Positions 10,053 to 20,152 of a stretch of DNA of 42,005 nucleotides are shown here, piece after piece; within the stretch, counting starts at the first letter, position 1, and the number at the start of each line of letters is the position of its first letter. The DNA is from Boothiomyces macroporosus (lineage: Eukaryota > Chytridiomycota > Chytridiomycetes > Rhizophydiales > Terramycetaceae). Below the pieces are notes generated by a model, which was not told the DNA's origin, did no database searches, and saw nothing but the letters and a program-made list of their open reading frames with translations. The stretch covers positions 1-42,005 of the forward strand of contig JADGKB010000114.1 in NCBI GenBank assembly GCA_027604185.1, written 5' to 3'. Both the position numbers and the translations under genes were made by a program.

Positions 10053-11078
10053 CTATATTTTAAATTTACGCATAATCAACCGCTTCAAAGCTCCAAACCC
10101 AACAATCAAACACCCAGAAACAAACAGCAAAACAGAGTAAAATGCAGTTGGATTGGATTCAAACCCGCTCACTAAATTCATTCCAAATATCGATGCAATG
10201 AATGCTCCAAATGAAAATACAACCGCGCAAGAAGTAACCTGGAGTTCAAATAGCAGAATGTCATTTCGTCGGATGCTCTTTTCCAAATTTACGATTTCTT
10301 CAGTTGAACTAATGCGTTTTAAAAGCGCTTGATATCTAATAAGCAATTCTTGTAGTCTGTAATAGTAATTTTCAAACAAGAGTTCCACTTCTTGATGGTC
10401 TTCAATATCTCGACTCTGGTTTACGTGCTTTTCAGAAATGTACATTTGAATCATATCTTCATCATTGTCCAGCACTCTTTGCAGTGCTAATAATACCGCT
10501 TCTACTTTATGTTTGGATTCATTCAGTCTATTCTTCATTTGTAAAACAAGTTTCAAATCAGTAATGGTAAATTTACCGATTGAGCTAATGCATTTATTAG
10601 CCAAAGGTAATTCCTTTGAATACTCTTGTTCCAAATCTATGCATACCTGGGCAATGATATATTCAAGAACGTGCAGTTCAAGGGGTAATTCTACATTATA
10701 ACAGTGTACCATCTAAATGAAAAGTTTCCAAGAAATACTGTAGTTTTTTGGAGAAATCCTCAATTTCCTCGGTCTGAACCAGCAAGACTGAATTAACGGA
10801 ATAATACCTTCGTCGTGTTTAATGATACCTCGGTATTGTCCCATATTCACTAATATCGCCAGTTTACGGGGCAAGATTGTCGGTAATGCGTTATCCAGTG
10901 ATCGCACGTCTCGCAGTTTCAATCCAATGTGAGCCAAGTCTTTTTTGTAGAGCCTTTGAGTTTGAAGAGTGAAATCACTGTATTTCAATCTCGCAAATTC
11001 AAAATGGTCTTTTGGTATTGTTGCGATTCCTCTTTTTAGTGTATTTAATTGGCTGAATATTCGAAGCGGTCTTGCCAT
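10053..11078 (-). CDS. MRS2: Mrs2/CorA-family magnesium channel
   Basis: Exons 10808-11078, 10710-10787 and 10053-10690 (introns GTATTATTCCGTTAATTCAG and GTACACTGTTATAATGTAG) give 328 residues. The protein has the Mrs2 order: a mixed N-terminal domain with RDVRSLDNALPTILPR and AILVNMGQYRGIIKHDE, the LPLELHVLEYIIA block near residue 118, a long helical stalk, and two C-terminal membrane helices with the diagnostic GMN motif at residues 286-288. The N-terminus is rich in Arg and Lys and lacks acidic residues, as expected for mitochondrial import. It should form a pentameric Mg2+ channel of the inner mitochondrial membrane. The stretch LLVQTEEIEDF is coded by a 78-nt exon and appears only once both introns are removed. 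Confidence 0.93.
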
Positions 11079-11126
11079 GAAAATATTTTCAAACTTTGAT
11101 GAAACGCGCGAATAGGAATACGATTT

Positions 11127-12179
11127 TTATTTCTTGGCTGGGGCATAGATTAAACTTAGGCCAGTTGAAATTACAGATGATAAACTGTTGTAACAGAAAT
11201 TAATGAATCCTCCTTGCGACACTTGCTTGTCTGGTGAAAACAAATCTTCGTCAGTCATTTCTGGCGATACTTTTGGGGCTTCCGTCACTAAATACTCTTT
11301 GGGTTGATCAATTACAGTCTCGATTTCAACAGTTTGTTCTACCTCTTGACTAGAGAACTGCTCAACAGTTTCCATTTGATTGATGGCAACATGTTCATTT
11401 TCTGCAAGCCTTTCTTGCTTTTCAGACAAAAAGTCACTTTCTAGTATAGAATCCTTTGTTATGTCGGTATCTAGATTGACTTCAGTCATGTTGGAAATAT
11501 CAAAAGTGGACGCATTAACAACCGCCATATTGGAAACTTCCAAATCTTCTTCTTCAACAGGTTCTGGGACTTCTAAAACAGGTATTTCCGCTTCGTATTT
11601 CTTGTTTTTGTACTTTTCATTAAACAATTCCAATGCCCTACGCTCTTCTTCTTCACTAGGAATATAACCTTGTTTGGAGGATGAAGACAGCCAAAACTCT
11701 GACGCTTCCAAGTTCCCCAAACTCTGGAATTTCATTGCGAGAATCATTTGAGATTTCAAGTCGTTATCGATTGCCTCCTGCAACAAAATCAAATCCTGCT
11801 CGTCGGAATCCATTGGTAAAAGGTATTTTCTATTCGGAAGCATGTATATATAGTCGGAATAGAGCTTTGCAGCATGAGTTTGAATATCGTTTTGGAGGCG
11901 GTGAATATTGCTTTTTTGTATTGTCGATAGCACATTCTCAAATTGTCTTGTTGCTTTCGGCGCACCTTCAATTTGATTGTTTTGGAGGTACAGCAAAGCT
12001 TGAAGCATTACTAGAGCGTATTCAAATCGATTATCGTTGTCGAGTATCAGTTTCTTGGTTTTGGAAGTTTGGACGTAAACGGCATTGTCGATTTGGTATT
12101 TGGAAATGATTTGCGATTCTTGGTTTACGAGAATGTCGCATATTAAATTCAAGTTTTCTATTGCATTATGAGGATCCAT
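11127..12179 (-). CDS. Lineage-specific tandem paralogue 1 (possible degenerate Sel1-like repeats)
   Basis: An uninterrupted 350-residue frame. Residues 1-190 are helical and contain stretches resembling degenerate Sel1/TPR repeats (AIDNDLKSQMILAMKFQSLG followed by EASEFWL); this is a weak match. The rest is acidic and low complexity, rich in Glu, Val and Ser, ending in a short hydrophobic Ser-rich tail. No signal peptide. It is clearly paralogous to the next gene upstream: both start with a residue pattern of the kind IxNLNxIxxILxNQ and share KTKKL and ALLYL. The neighbour has a 20-nt intron that this copy lacks. Function unknown; a scaffold role is only a guess. The stop codon sits inside AATAAA. 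Confidence 0.75.
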   Translation of the reverse strand: MDPHNAIENLNLICDILVNQESQIISKYQIDNAVYVQTSKTKKLILDNDNRFEYALVMLQALLYLQNNQIEGAPKATRQFENVLSTIQKSNIHRLQNDIQTHAAKLYSDYIYMLPNRKYLLPMDSDEQDLILLQEAIDNDLKSQMILAMKFQSLGNLEASEFWLSSSSKQGYIPSEEEERRALELFNEKYKNKKYEAEIPVLEVPEPVEEEDLEVSNMAVVNASTFDISNMTEVNLDTDITKDSILESDFLSEKQERLAENEHVAINQMETVEQFSSQEVEQTVEIETVIDQPKEYLVTEAPKVSPEMTDEDLFSPDKQVSQGGFINFCYNSLSSVISTGLSLIYAPAKK

Positions 12180-12337
12180 CGTAATCGGCGATACTTTTTT
12201 TCTTTCCTTTTTGGATACGGGTTGCGGTTCACAGGCAAAGCTTACTTTCAGATTAGGTACCAGCGTTATTTACAGCCGCATTTGACTATTTAATACAAGT
12301 CTTTTTATTTCATTAAACACGGGTTACTGGTTGTATT

Positions 12338-13386
12338 TTAAAAACAAAAGCAGAAACCAAATGATTTTTCCGGTGCTGCAACTGTTGAATCTTGCGCTTT
12401 AGGCTCAGATTGTACTTTTATCTCTGTAATTGGTCCTGCAATTGGTCCTGTAATTGGTCCTGTAATTGGTTCTGGGGCCATCTTTGGTGCAGGTTCCGGT
12501 TGGGACACCATAGTGTTCAAACTAGAATTAGAAGGCTTGTCCTGCACCTTGGCCAACTCTTGTTCAGCTACAACATCTACTGAGACTGCATCTTGCTGTT
12601 CAACTGCTGGAGCATCTTGAAGAAAATCTAATTTGAGCGACAGCCTCTTTGACATGCTTTCCTCTAAATCGTGGTCTTGAAGTTTTTCCATAATTTCTGG
12701 CAGCATCAAAGACCGCAAAGACAGCACAGACATTCTCTTGTCATTCTTGCTGTTATTAGTGTTGAGTGAAGCTATAGATTGAATAGATTGTCTTTTTGAT
12801 TTACCAAAAGTGGATTCCAAGACTTCAATTTCATCTGGCTGTGGAATGAAACCAGTCTGGGCGGCTTTCATTAACCAAAAATCTGCAGCTACTTCATTTG
12901 GCGGCTTCATGTTTTTGAATTTGATTGCCAGCTTGACTTGAGCAGAAGGCTCTCCACTGATTGCATCCTGCAAGATTAGCAAATCATTGAACGAGCTGTC
13001 ATTTGGTAACTGATATCTTTGATCAGGCATGGCATTTGTATACCCAATATATAGGTTCTTTGCATGCTTTTCAACACTAGCTAACGATGGATAATGTTCT
13101 GGCCAGCTATTGATTGAAAAGTGTCCAAAGTACGAATAGCAATTTCTTGCCCCTTTGATCCCTCCATTATCTAAATACAACAGTGCTTGAAACAACACTA
13201 GAGCGTATAACACTCTTTCGTCATTATGTAACAGCAGCTTTTTTGTTTTTTGTTTTTGCAGGTGGAGAGCACCCAGTATTTGCTCTTTGGAAATGACAGC
13301 TGGGTCCTGAATTAGAAAATAGAAACCTGGTTGATTAATATTTCAGATATGCGATTCAGATTCCCAATGCTTTCTGGTGGAAACAT
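12338..13386 (-). CDS. Lineage-specific tandem paralogue 2
   Basis: Exons 13327-13386 and 12338-13306 give 342 residues. The intron GTTTCTATTTTCTAATTCAG follows codon 20 and was found by aligning with the neighbouring paralogue: NLNRISEILINQ then DPAVISKEQ here, against NLNLICDILVNQ then ESQIISKYQ there. Residues 30-190 are the conserved helical part. The C-terminal half is disordered, with a short repeat of ITGP units (residues about 305-320), and ends FGFCFCF. I do not recognise the family. The end could shift if an additional short intron is used near the stop. It is divergent from RP2 over 246 nt. Confidence 0.72.
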
Positions 13387-13632
13387 GTAAGAATTATTAT
13401 GGAAAAAAGTATTATTTGTGGCGAGAAAGGTTGATGGCTCAACGAGAGGCGCCAGTACCCACTAACCTTTTTTGTATCACAAATGAACCTAAACACACCT
13501 TCGAGACCACGGGTTGAATATTCTACAAAGATGCCTGAATTGAATAAAGTAAACAGATTGATTACAATGGTATTTATTTTTGTATTCAAGTGTTGTAGAC
13601 ACAGTTTTTTGTTTGCGTCGCGTCCGTTCAAA

Positions 13633-14597
13633 ATGGAGTGTCTAAATTGTCTGTTCGCAAAGTCAGAAGAAGAAAAGCAAGTGGACAAACCAACTGTTGA
13701 AAAAGAGCCTGAACCTATTCTGCCTACCCTTCCTAAAAAGAAATTGACAGCCAAGGATGTGACAATAGCTAATATAACCAACGGGATTATAATTAAAAAA
13801 GGTGTATTTACAGACCCAGTCCCATTTCAAATACAAGATTGCTCATCAGTCAAAATATTTCTACAGGATTGTTACCAACAAGTCACGGTTGATGCAGTAA
13901 CTGACAGTTTGATATTTATTGGTCCTTGTGAAGGTTCAGTATTCATCCGCGATTGCAAGAATTGTACTTTTATCTGTGCTGGTCAGCAACTAAGACTTCG
14001 AGGCTGTGAAAATTTATACATGAATATTTATTGTAACGGTCAGCCAATTATCGAAACCAGCAAAGATATTTACTTTTCATGCTTTCAGTTCTATTACCCA
14101 GAGCTACAAAGTACAACTTGTTAATAATAGGCTTGTTTGATAAAGTCAGGCTAAACGTTTACAAGAATGACTGGATTGGAGTGTACGATTTTAACGATGC
14201 GGGTGCGAATAATTGGACGGTTGCTGTATTTACGTGTTTATGTAGGTGCCAAAAATTGATTTCTTGCCTTCCGATTGCTCAATTGAAAAGAGCGTTGTCC
14301 CTCAAACTACAAACCAGTATGAGCAAAATGCACAACTGAATTTCACTTTTGAAAACGTGCAAGGTATAATTGAGAAGCTAAAGGTACGTGTAATCTAACA
14401 AGCCAACAATATCCACCACTGTGACTAAACCACAAGTGTATCCTGTCAGACAAGATATACAAAAAAGACTAGAGAGAAGCGAGTGCGTGATTGTGGTTTC
14501 TAATCAAAATGAACTAGCAGAAAATGAAAATCTACTCATAATAAGAGACTCTGCAGAGAATGTCAAGGATCTATTTTCTATATTCAGAAAAATATAA
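13633..14597 (+). CDS. RP2: RP2-like TBCC-domain protein (ARL3 GTPase-activating protein)
   Basis: Exons 13633-14110, 14131-14225, 14246-14383 and 14403-14597 (introns 20, 20 and 19 nt) give 301 residues. The TBCC/CARP beta-helix is clear, with VFIRDCKNCTFICAGQQLRL, QPIIETSKDIYFSCFQFYYP and NDWIGVYDFNDAGANNW matching human XRP2. RP2 is the GTPase-activating protein for ARL3, which releases lipidated cargo at the ciliary base. The arginine of the GQQLRLR block, which holds the arginine finger in the family, is present. The start MECLNCLF lacks the Gly2 needed for myristoylation but keeps two cysteines that could be palmitoylated. A longer start at 13483 is open but adds nothing conserved. Presence of RP2 implies a cilium or flagellum. 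Confidence 0.93.
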
Positions 14598-14844
14598 TCG
14601 CAAAACATCCACGGTTAGTTCCTCTGTCCACGGGTTGAAAATAAATGTATTACATGCCTTTAGTTTCAAAATTTCTTGTCCAGAGAGGGAACAGCAATAC
14701 TCCAAGTTTGCATTGATCTGAATGCCATCACCATAAGTACAAAATTGTGTGATTTGATTAGAAATGGATACAGTATTCTTATTGTGCCCCAATCAAGTCA
14801 TTGTTGCCCATAGAAATAAATAGAGGAACAAAAAAAGAGTCCGT

Positions 14845-16174
14845 ATGCTTGTCAGTCTATTGCTAGCGCTGGTAGCTGCCCAAACAGCAACAAATACATC
14901 CATCCAATTAGGTGCAATCGCCCACCGTCTACTCTTAAACCCAGGTTAAATAATCTAATCCAGGTGGTGCCCCATATGACAACTTGACAAGGCCTTATGC
15001 ATTTATCCAACCAACAGTAGTACAAGCACAGTTCAGACTAAATCGGCTATTCAATGTAGACCCAAAAGTAAACCAATTCTCTATGGATTTATTTTTACGT
15101 TTGCGATGGAACGATCCAAGATTGACTTTTCCAGAAAACTTGCAGAACGAAGCATTGAGGATAGATCCATCTCAAATTTGGACCCCAGATGTCTATTTTT
15201 ATAATGAAGCCACTGATGCGACACCCTTAGACCAAACACTAAAGATTTCGAATGACGGGACTGTTTTTTGGTCGCGACATTTCCTAATGACTTGGGCAAC
15301 AGGGTTTGATTTACACGACTTTCCATTTGATTCGCAAAAGCTGCCTTTGCAATTGGTTAGTTACTCCAACAAGTAAATTTTAGTAACCTAGTCAATTTAC
15401 CATGAGTGTCCAATGGTATAACGATTCTGGCGGTGCAACTTACCCTGACCCAATCGTCAACAAGACTTTTTCTTCAGTGTTGTGGTCCCTGGATCAAGTG
15501 TCTGCTACCAATTCAACCATTCTGTTTAGAGATAACCAACCACTATTTGATTTTCTCACTTATACGCTCTATATCACTAGAGATCCATCCGTGTACATTC
15601 TAAAGTACATTCTACCTCTATTTTTCATTGCGCTCTGTTCTACTTTGACGTACTGGATTGATCCTACTGCAGTGCCAGCAAGAGTTGGGTTTGGTGTTTC
15701 CTTGTTGCTAGCTACAATCACATTAAACTTTGTCGTTTCAGCAGATTTACCAAAAGTCAATTGTAACTATATTTAATGTAGATGCAACAAAACTAGATAC
15801 TTATATAGCCATAATCTTTCTGTTTGTGTTTATCGCAATGATTGAATTTGCGGTAGTTCACGTGCTTAGAGTGCTGGGAAGAGTAAATACTGTTAATACA
15901 GGTTTCGCTCTCGCCTACCATAGAGAATATCTTTAGAGCAGTAGCGCCATTCGAGCTAATTCTTTTTACAGTCTACATTTTCCTGCCTGGGTCAGACATC
16001 AACGGCGCGCGAATAGCTCTCATAGTATTAATGATCCTGATTGGTGTTTTTGGAGCAAGCTATTTCATGTACTCGCACTACTTGTACAAGAAAGCGCAGA
16101 AAGCAGAGAAGGATGGCGAAGTTGTTGGCCCAGAACAATTATCTCCATTCCGTGCAATGTTTGGCCGCAAATGA
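14845..16174 (+). CDS. Pentameric ligand-gated ion channel subunit, Cys-less, anion-type pore
   Basis: Exons 14845-14944, 14964-15372, 15392-15762, 15782-15882 and 15902-16174, with four introns all of 19 nt, give 417 residues. Order: signal peptide (MLVSLLLALVAAQ), extracellular beta domain with the WTPDVYFYNEA block, then four membrane helices. The signature FDLHDFPFDSQKLPLQL is present, but both Cys-loop cysteines are replaced (Thr146 and Leu160), as in bacterial members. M2 begins PARVGFGVSLLLATITLNFV near residue 265; the Pro-Ala-Arg at its cytoplasmic end is the anion-selective signature of glycine and GABA receptors. The M2-M3 loop LPKVNYATKLD appears only after removing GTAACTATATTTAATGTAG. 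The ligand is unknown. It should sit in the plasma membrane as a homopentamer. Confidence 0.93.
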
Positions 16175-16284
16175 TTTCTTAATAAACATTAAGATCTATT
16201 AATTGCTTTCAACCACCAACAACATGACTGCTCAGCCTCCATTTGTACTTCTCAGCCTCAATTTGCAAACACTTTGCAAATCTA

Positions 16285-17031
16285 ATGTCCTGCCTCCAGC
16301 TAAACAACTCTATATGCTCGCCCTACAACTACAAGATCAATACCAAAACCCTTTCAAAGGTATACAAAATAAACATCCAATCACAGCACGATTACGAATC
16401 CATACTATCAAACACCAATCTATGGTCGGTATATTTATCCTGTCCCGAGTACAAAGACTCGCTAGTGCAGTACTACCTCTCATTCATGTGCATGACGGAT
16501 ATATTCATTTACTCCAAGGACTGTAATAATTATGAAAAAGTTGGATTCAGTATTCCCATATCACAAATGAATTATAAACGGTCGGATAGACCACCAAGGC
16601 TATGTGATCATGTATGCGATCAGTATGGTTTGTATACAAAGTTACTGCTTGGAAAGTGTTTGCCCACTAGTGATCCAAAGATTGCAGAAATCAGGAGTGT
16701 GGTGGAGAATGCAGGTACACAGTGTAGAGAGATTTCACAATCTAGCGTATTTGATCAGGGTAGTTGTATACTAGGTGTTGATAGAGATATTGACACTTGT
16801 GGGTTTGGATATCCATCGGCTAAGCAGAGCTTTTGTAGAGAGAATCCAAATGATGCTTGTTGTGCTGGTAAAATGTACTTTGGACAGTCAAAGAAATTGT
16901 CGCCTGTTGCGCCTAAGCGAACTTTTGATGTTGTAGTTGGGATACTGTTGTTTGTTTCGCTCTTGTCTATTTTTGTATTCATGCTCCATAACCTGCGTAA
17001 AAAGAATAAATTCAAGTATGATACTCTTTAA
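16285..17031 (+). CDS. Cysteine-rich single-pass membrane protein (5' end uncertain)
   Basis: From the ATG at 16285 the frame gives 248 residues with 14 cysteines, then one C-terminal membrane helix (VVVGILLFVSLLSIFVFML) and a short Lys-rich tail, that is a type I layout. The part LCDHVCDQYGLYTKLLLGKC faintly recalls Frizzled-like Cys-rich domains; I would not rely on it. No signal peptide precedes the Cys-rich part in this frame. A hydrophobic start (MTAQPPFVLLSLNL) exists in another frame at 16224, but no 19-23 nt intron joins the two. A doubled CTCAGCCTC/ATTTG unit at about 16230-16266 may have shifted the frame. It ends 80 nt from the LYS9 stop, tail to tail. Confidence 0.6.
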   Translation: MSCLQLNNSICSPYNYKINTKTLSKVYKINIQSQHDYESILSNTNLWSVYLSCPEYKDSLVQYYLSFMCMTDIFIYSKDCNNYEKVGFSIPISQMNYKRSDRPPRLCDHVCDQYGLYTKLLLGKCLPTSDPKIAEIRSVVENAGTQCREISQSSVFDQGSCILGVDRDIDTCGFGYPSAKQSFCRENPNDACCAGKMYFGQSKKLSPVAPKRTFDVVVGILLFVSLLSIFVFMLHNLRKKNKFKYDTL

Positions 17032-17111
17032 AAGATCAAGGCTATTATATATTCAAACACTCTATGAGTTCAATTATCCAAATCAAGAATCATTTTCAAA
17101 AAGGTTTATTC

Positions 17112-18500
17112 TTAAATGACTGCTTCAACCATGGTAATTCCTTCCTTTTCCAATGCTTCAATAATAGGCTGGCAGAGTTCCAAAGTCATTGGCGCCAAGA
17201 CTCCCTTTTCTTTGATTTTACCATCAAGAATCAATTGAGTGGTAATACCGCATGGAACGCCAACAGTCCTTGCCATAGCACTTTCACCACCTGGAACTCC
17301 AAACCATAATCCAGTTGAAGTTCTAGTTTCCTAATATTAATTAATAGTACATGTGATCCATCCTTGTTTTCGATTTCAAATCTGTGTTGAAGCATAACCA
17401 TATCCCTTTCATTTTCTTCATACTGCATCTTTTCTTCAAGAGTAGCACAGAGAGTATCAAGCAAGTTTTCTTTCAAATGTACCTTGGTGTCTGAAAAGAA
17501 GCCTAACCATCTAAACCCAGAAATAATTCTAGATTGATCTTCTTGTGGAATAGCAGATTTCTTTATAATAGCAGCAATCAATTCTTGTTCATTTGTACTT
17601 GAGGCACCAGTTACCTTTTGCAATACTTGGTTCCACGCAATAGGAGTTGATTTTGCAGACAAGTATTCTACAGGTTCATCACTCAAGAACCCTAACCCTA
17701 CCAAAGCTTTGACAAACTTTGGGAACCCCTGGTATCTTAAAGTACCTCTAATCAAATCCCTGCATTCTGGAATGTTGTATCTCTTTGTGTAAGGAGTAGA
17801 ATCTCTGTTTGGATAACCTTCAAAAGCAAAGGCCGGATAAATGTAAATAGGCTTTGCCAAGTCCATTAGTCTACTTCCTGGGGTTTCTTCAATCTTTCCA
17901 TCTTTCCAGTACTTTGCGTCATTTCGAAGGGCAAGTAAAACACCTCTAGAAGACCAAGAGAACTTGTATCCCAAAGGATTGTTTGAATCTTCAGGTGCAG
18001 GGAGACCACCGCAGTAAGAATAGAATCCAACTACTTTACCTCCTTCATTGTGCACTTGCGTAATCATTTTGATTGCATACAAATGGTCAATACCAGGATC
18101 AACACCTACTTCATTGAACACGGTAATTCCAGCATCAACTGCTTGCTGATGAAGTTCTTGCATTGCTGGTGAAATATAACTGGTAGTAACAACGTGCTTC
18201 TTGTACTTTATAGCTGCTTGAATAACTTTGGCATGTAGAGTGTAAGGAATCAATGAAATCACTAGGTCATGCTGGCTGACTTGTTCTTCAAGCGCTTGTT
18301 GGTTTGAAACATCAAGTGAAATTGCGCGAGTGTTTCCGTGTCCATTGCAGAGATTTTGAGCAGTTTGAATGTGTCTGCATGCGACGGTGATAACGTTTTC
18401 TGGTCTGGTAAGCAGCACTCTGAAGCATGGGCCGGCGACGTATCCTGATCCGAGAAAGAGAATCTTTCTGTGTTAATAATTTTTACTTTTGGGATGACAT
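17112..18500 (-). CDS. LYS9: Saccharopine dehydrogenase (NADP+, L-glutamate-forming)
   Basis: Exons 18487-18500, 17351-18467 and 17112-17330 (introns GTAAAAATTATTAACACAG and GTACTATTAATTAATATTAG) give 449 residues; yeast Lys9 is very similar in size. It makes saccharopine from aminoadipate semialdehyde and glutamate, the penultimate step of fungal lysine synthesis. The N-terminal Rossmann motif LFLGSGYVAGPC is revealed only when the 14-nt first coding exon (MSSQ) is joined. NEVGVDPGIDHLYAIKMI and GVPGGESAMARTVGVPCGIT are family blocks. It is a stand-alone enzyme, not fused to an LKR domain as in animals and plants, which argues for a fungal lineage. AATAAA lies one base after the stop. Confidence 0.95.
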
Positions 18501-18883
18501 TATTTTTTTTGCAAGAGATGATCTGTGCACATCAGAAAATCAACTGGGAGTTAAGAACAGCAGACCTAAGCGTAGGTATCAGAAACAGCAGACCTAAGAG
18601 CAGTCAGTAGGACTATCCATACGGTAATATCCTTTGTACTATACGGCAAGAGTAATAGTATCACTAGGATACTCTTGATAATGCCATAGCTCTAGATTGA
18701 CTATCAAAGCACCAATAAAGTTATCTCTAGTTGTATTGACAGTCAAAATGTTCAAATACAATCCAATTGTGCATAATTATTGATTACATAATCAAATATA
18801 TGCATAGAAAATAAACTGATCTAATCAAATAGAATCTTTAATCCATTCTTTTAAAGTTTAATTTTTTTGTCCGGAAATCTAAA
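18501..18883. other. Divergent promoter region of LYS9 and UBR7
   Basis: No gene seen. A 15-bp direct repeat AACAGCAGACCTAAG occurs at 18556-18570 and 18584-18598. An 8-bp perfect stem (CAAGAGTA at 18647-18654, TACTCTTG at 18670-18677) encloses a 15-nt loop. Either could be a regulator site; there is no direct evidence. Confidence 0.4.
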
Positions 18884-19846
18884 ATGAATGTTGTGACTGC
18901 GTTAGAGTACGTTGAACAGATGGAGCAACAGGAAAAGGAAGCCCAAGAAGCTCTCCCTTTTGATCCCACCATCTGCTTCTACTCTAAAGGTACCTGTACC
19001 TAATATAGGCTACATTAGGCAGCGAGTGTATTCCTGTCTTTCTTGTGCAAACGAAAAGAACTCTCCGGTTGGTGTTTGCTATGGGTGCTTTGTAACTTGC
19101 CATACCGATCATGAATTCCAAGAACTCTTTTTCAAAAGGAACTTTAGATGCGATTGCGGTACTAGCAAGACAATCAGTAATTATATACTAATCAGATCAT
19201 GAATGCCTCATTGATAATACCCATCGACCGGATAATGAAAATCAGTATAATCATAATTTTAAAGGAATCAATTGCTACTGTAACGAAATATACGATCCTG
19301 AAAAGGAAGATGATATTATGCACCAATGTTTGGTTTGTGAAGATTGGTTCCATGAGAAATGTATTGGAATGCCCAAAGAAGAGTTTGAAGAATATATTTG
19401 CTCTGGGTGTGTATCAAAGCACGATTTCCTCCTCTGCTATGCAAATGAACAAGGATTCATCACAAATGTAAAAAAGAAGGAAAAAATAAAAGTATCAACT
19501 AGAGGAATATTCTGTAAAGAGGGTTTCAGGAATGCTTTCTGTAGATGTGTAAAAGTACTCTATATTAACCAAGTGCATGGATCTATACTCTGACATTCCA
19601 TTCATAATTGAAAAGGAAGAATCTGTAGAGCCAATCAAAGATGAAACTGATAAATCATTAATAGATTTAGGAATGGAGAAACTCAATCATATTGATAGAA
19701 AAAGAGCTATTGACGGAGTGATTGCTTACAATGGATTAAAAAGAGATTTACTAGAATTTTTGAACGAGTTTAAAAAGAATGACAAGATTGTAGAGCAAAA
19801 AGATATACTCGACTTTTTTGAAAAAAGAAAGAAGAGAAAACTGTAA
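18884..19846 (+). CDS. UBR7: UBR7-type protein (UBR box plus PHD finger)
   Basis: Exons 18884-18989, 19009-19176, 19196-19554 and 19574-19846, with three 19-nt introns, give 301 residues. The UBR box (residues about 40-95) has the spaced Cys/His set ending FKRNFRCDCGTSK. The atypical PHD follows (CYCNEIYDPEKEDDIMHQC then CEDWFHEKC). A Cys-rich FCRC-VKC pair comes next, and the C-terminal helix region (MEKLNHIDRKRAIDGVIAYN) matches animal UBR7 and yeast Mlo2. UBR7 is reported as an E3 ligase for histone H2B and a histone-binding factor; in yeasts its relative acts in chromosome segregation. RAD6-type E2 enzymes, partners of several UBR proteins, are also in this window, though that may be chance. 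Confidence 0.94.
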
Positions 19847-20152
19847 TAAATCATGCTGCGAAACGCGTCTCTGCAAATACCATGCTGAAATTTCAATAAA
19901 GAGTAAATGTTTTGTTTTTATCTTTACCACCAGAGCTTGTTTGTAGACACTCAAAATAATTTGCCGGTACGAATTCGGTGGATGTTTTTAACGAATAGCA
20001 TATTCAACTAGTTTCACTTTTTGAAGCATCTTTTTCATTATATTTACTGATTTCCTCATATTTCTCTATAAACAATAACGGTTATTAATCAACAATAGCC
20101 ATTGTCTTATTTCGTGTTAAAATGAGGTAATCTAATCTAAAAATGTTCCTCA
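19847..20152. other. Intergenic between UBR7 and the 7TM gene
   Basis: AT-rich. An ACGCGT hexamer lies near 19864 and A/T runs elsewhere. No gene or RNA is apparent. An ATG at 20121 followed by GTAATCTAATCT looks splice-like but has no suitable AG. Confidence 0.4.

Noticed and set aside
14571..14792. Minus-strand 73-codon frame between RP2 and the ligand-gated channel
   Set aside because: It contains no ATG, is preceded directly by a stop, and no GT lies at a suitable distance for an upstream short intron. It also overlaps the RP2 end. It looks protein-like, so it may be a relic, but I cannot support it.
16224..16526. Plus-strand frame starting MTAQPPFVLL read as its own gene
   Set aside because: It runs mostly antagonistic to the Cys-rich frame and loses hydrophobic signal-like character after about 15 residues; kept only as a clue to the true 5' end.
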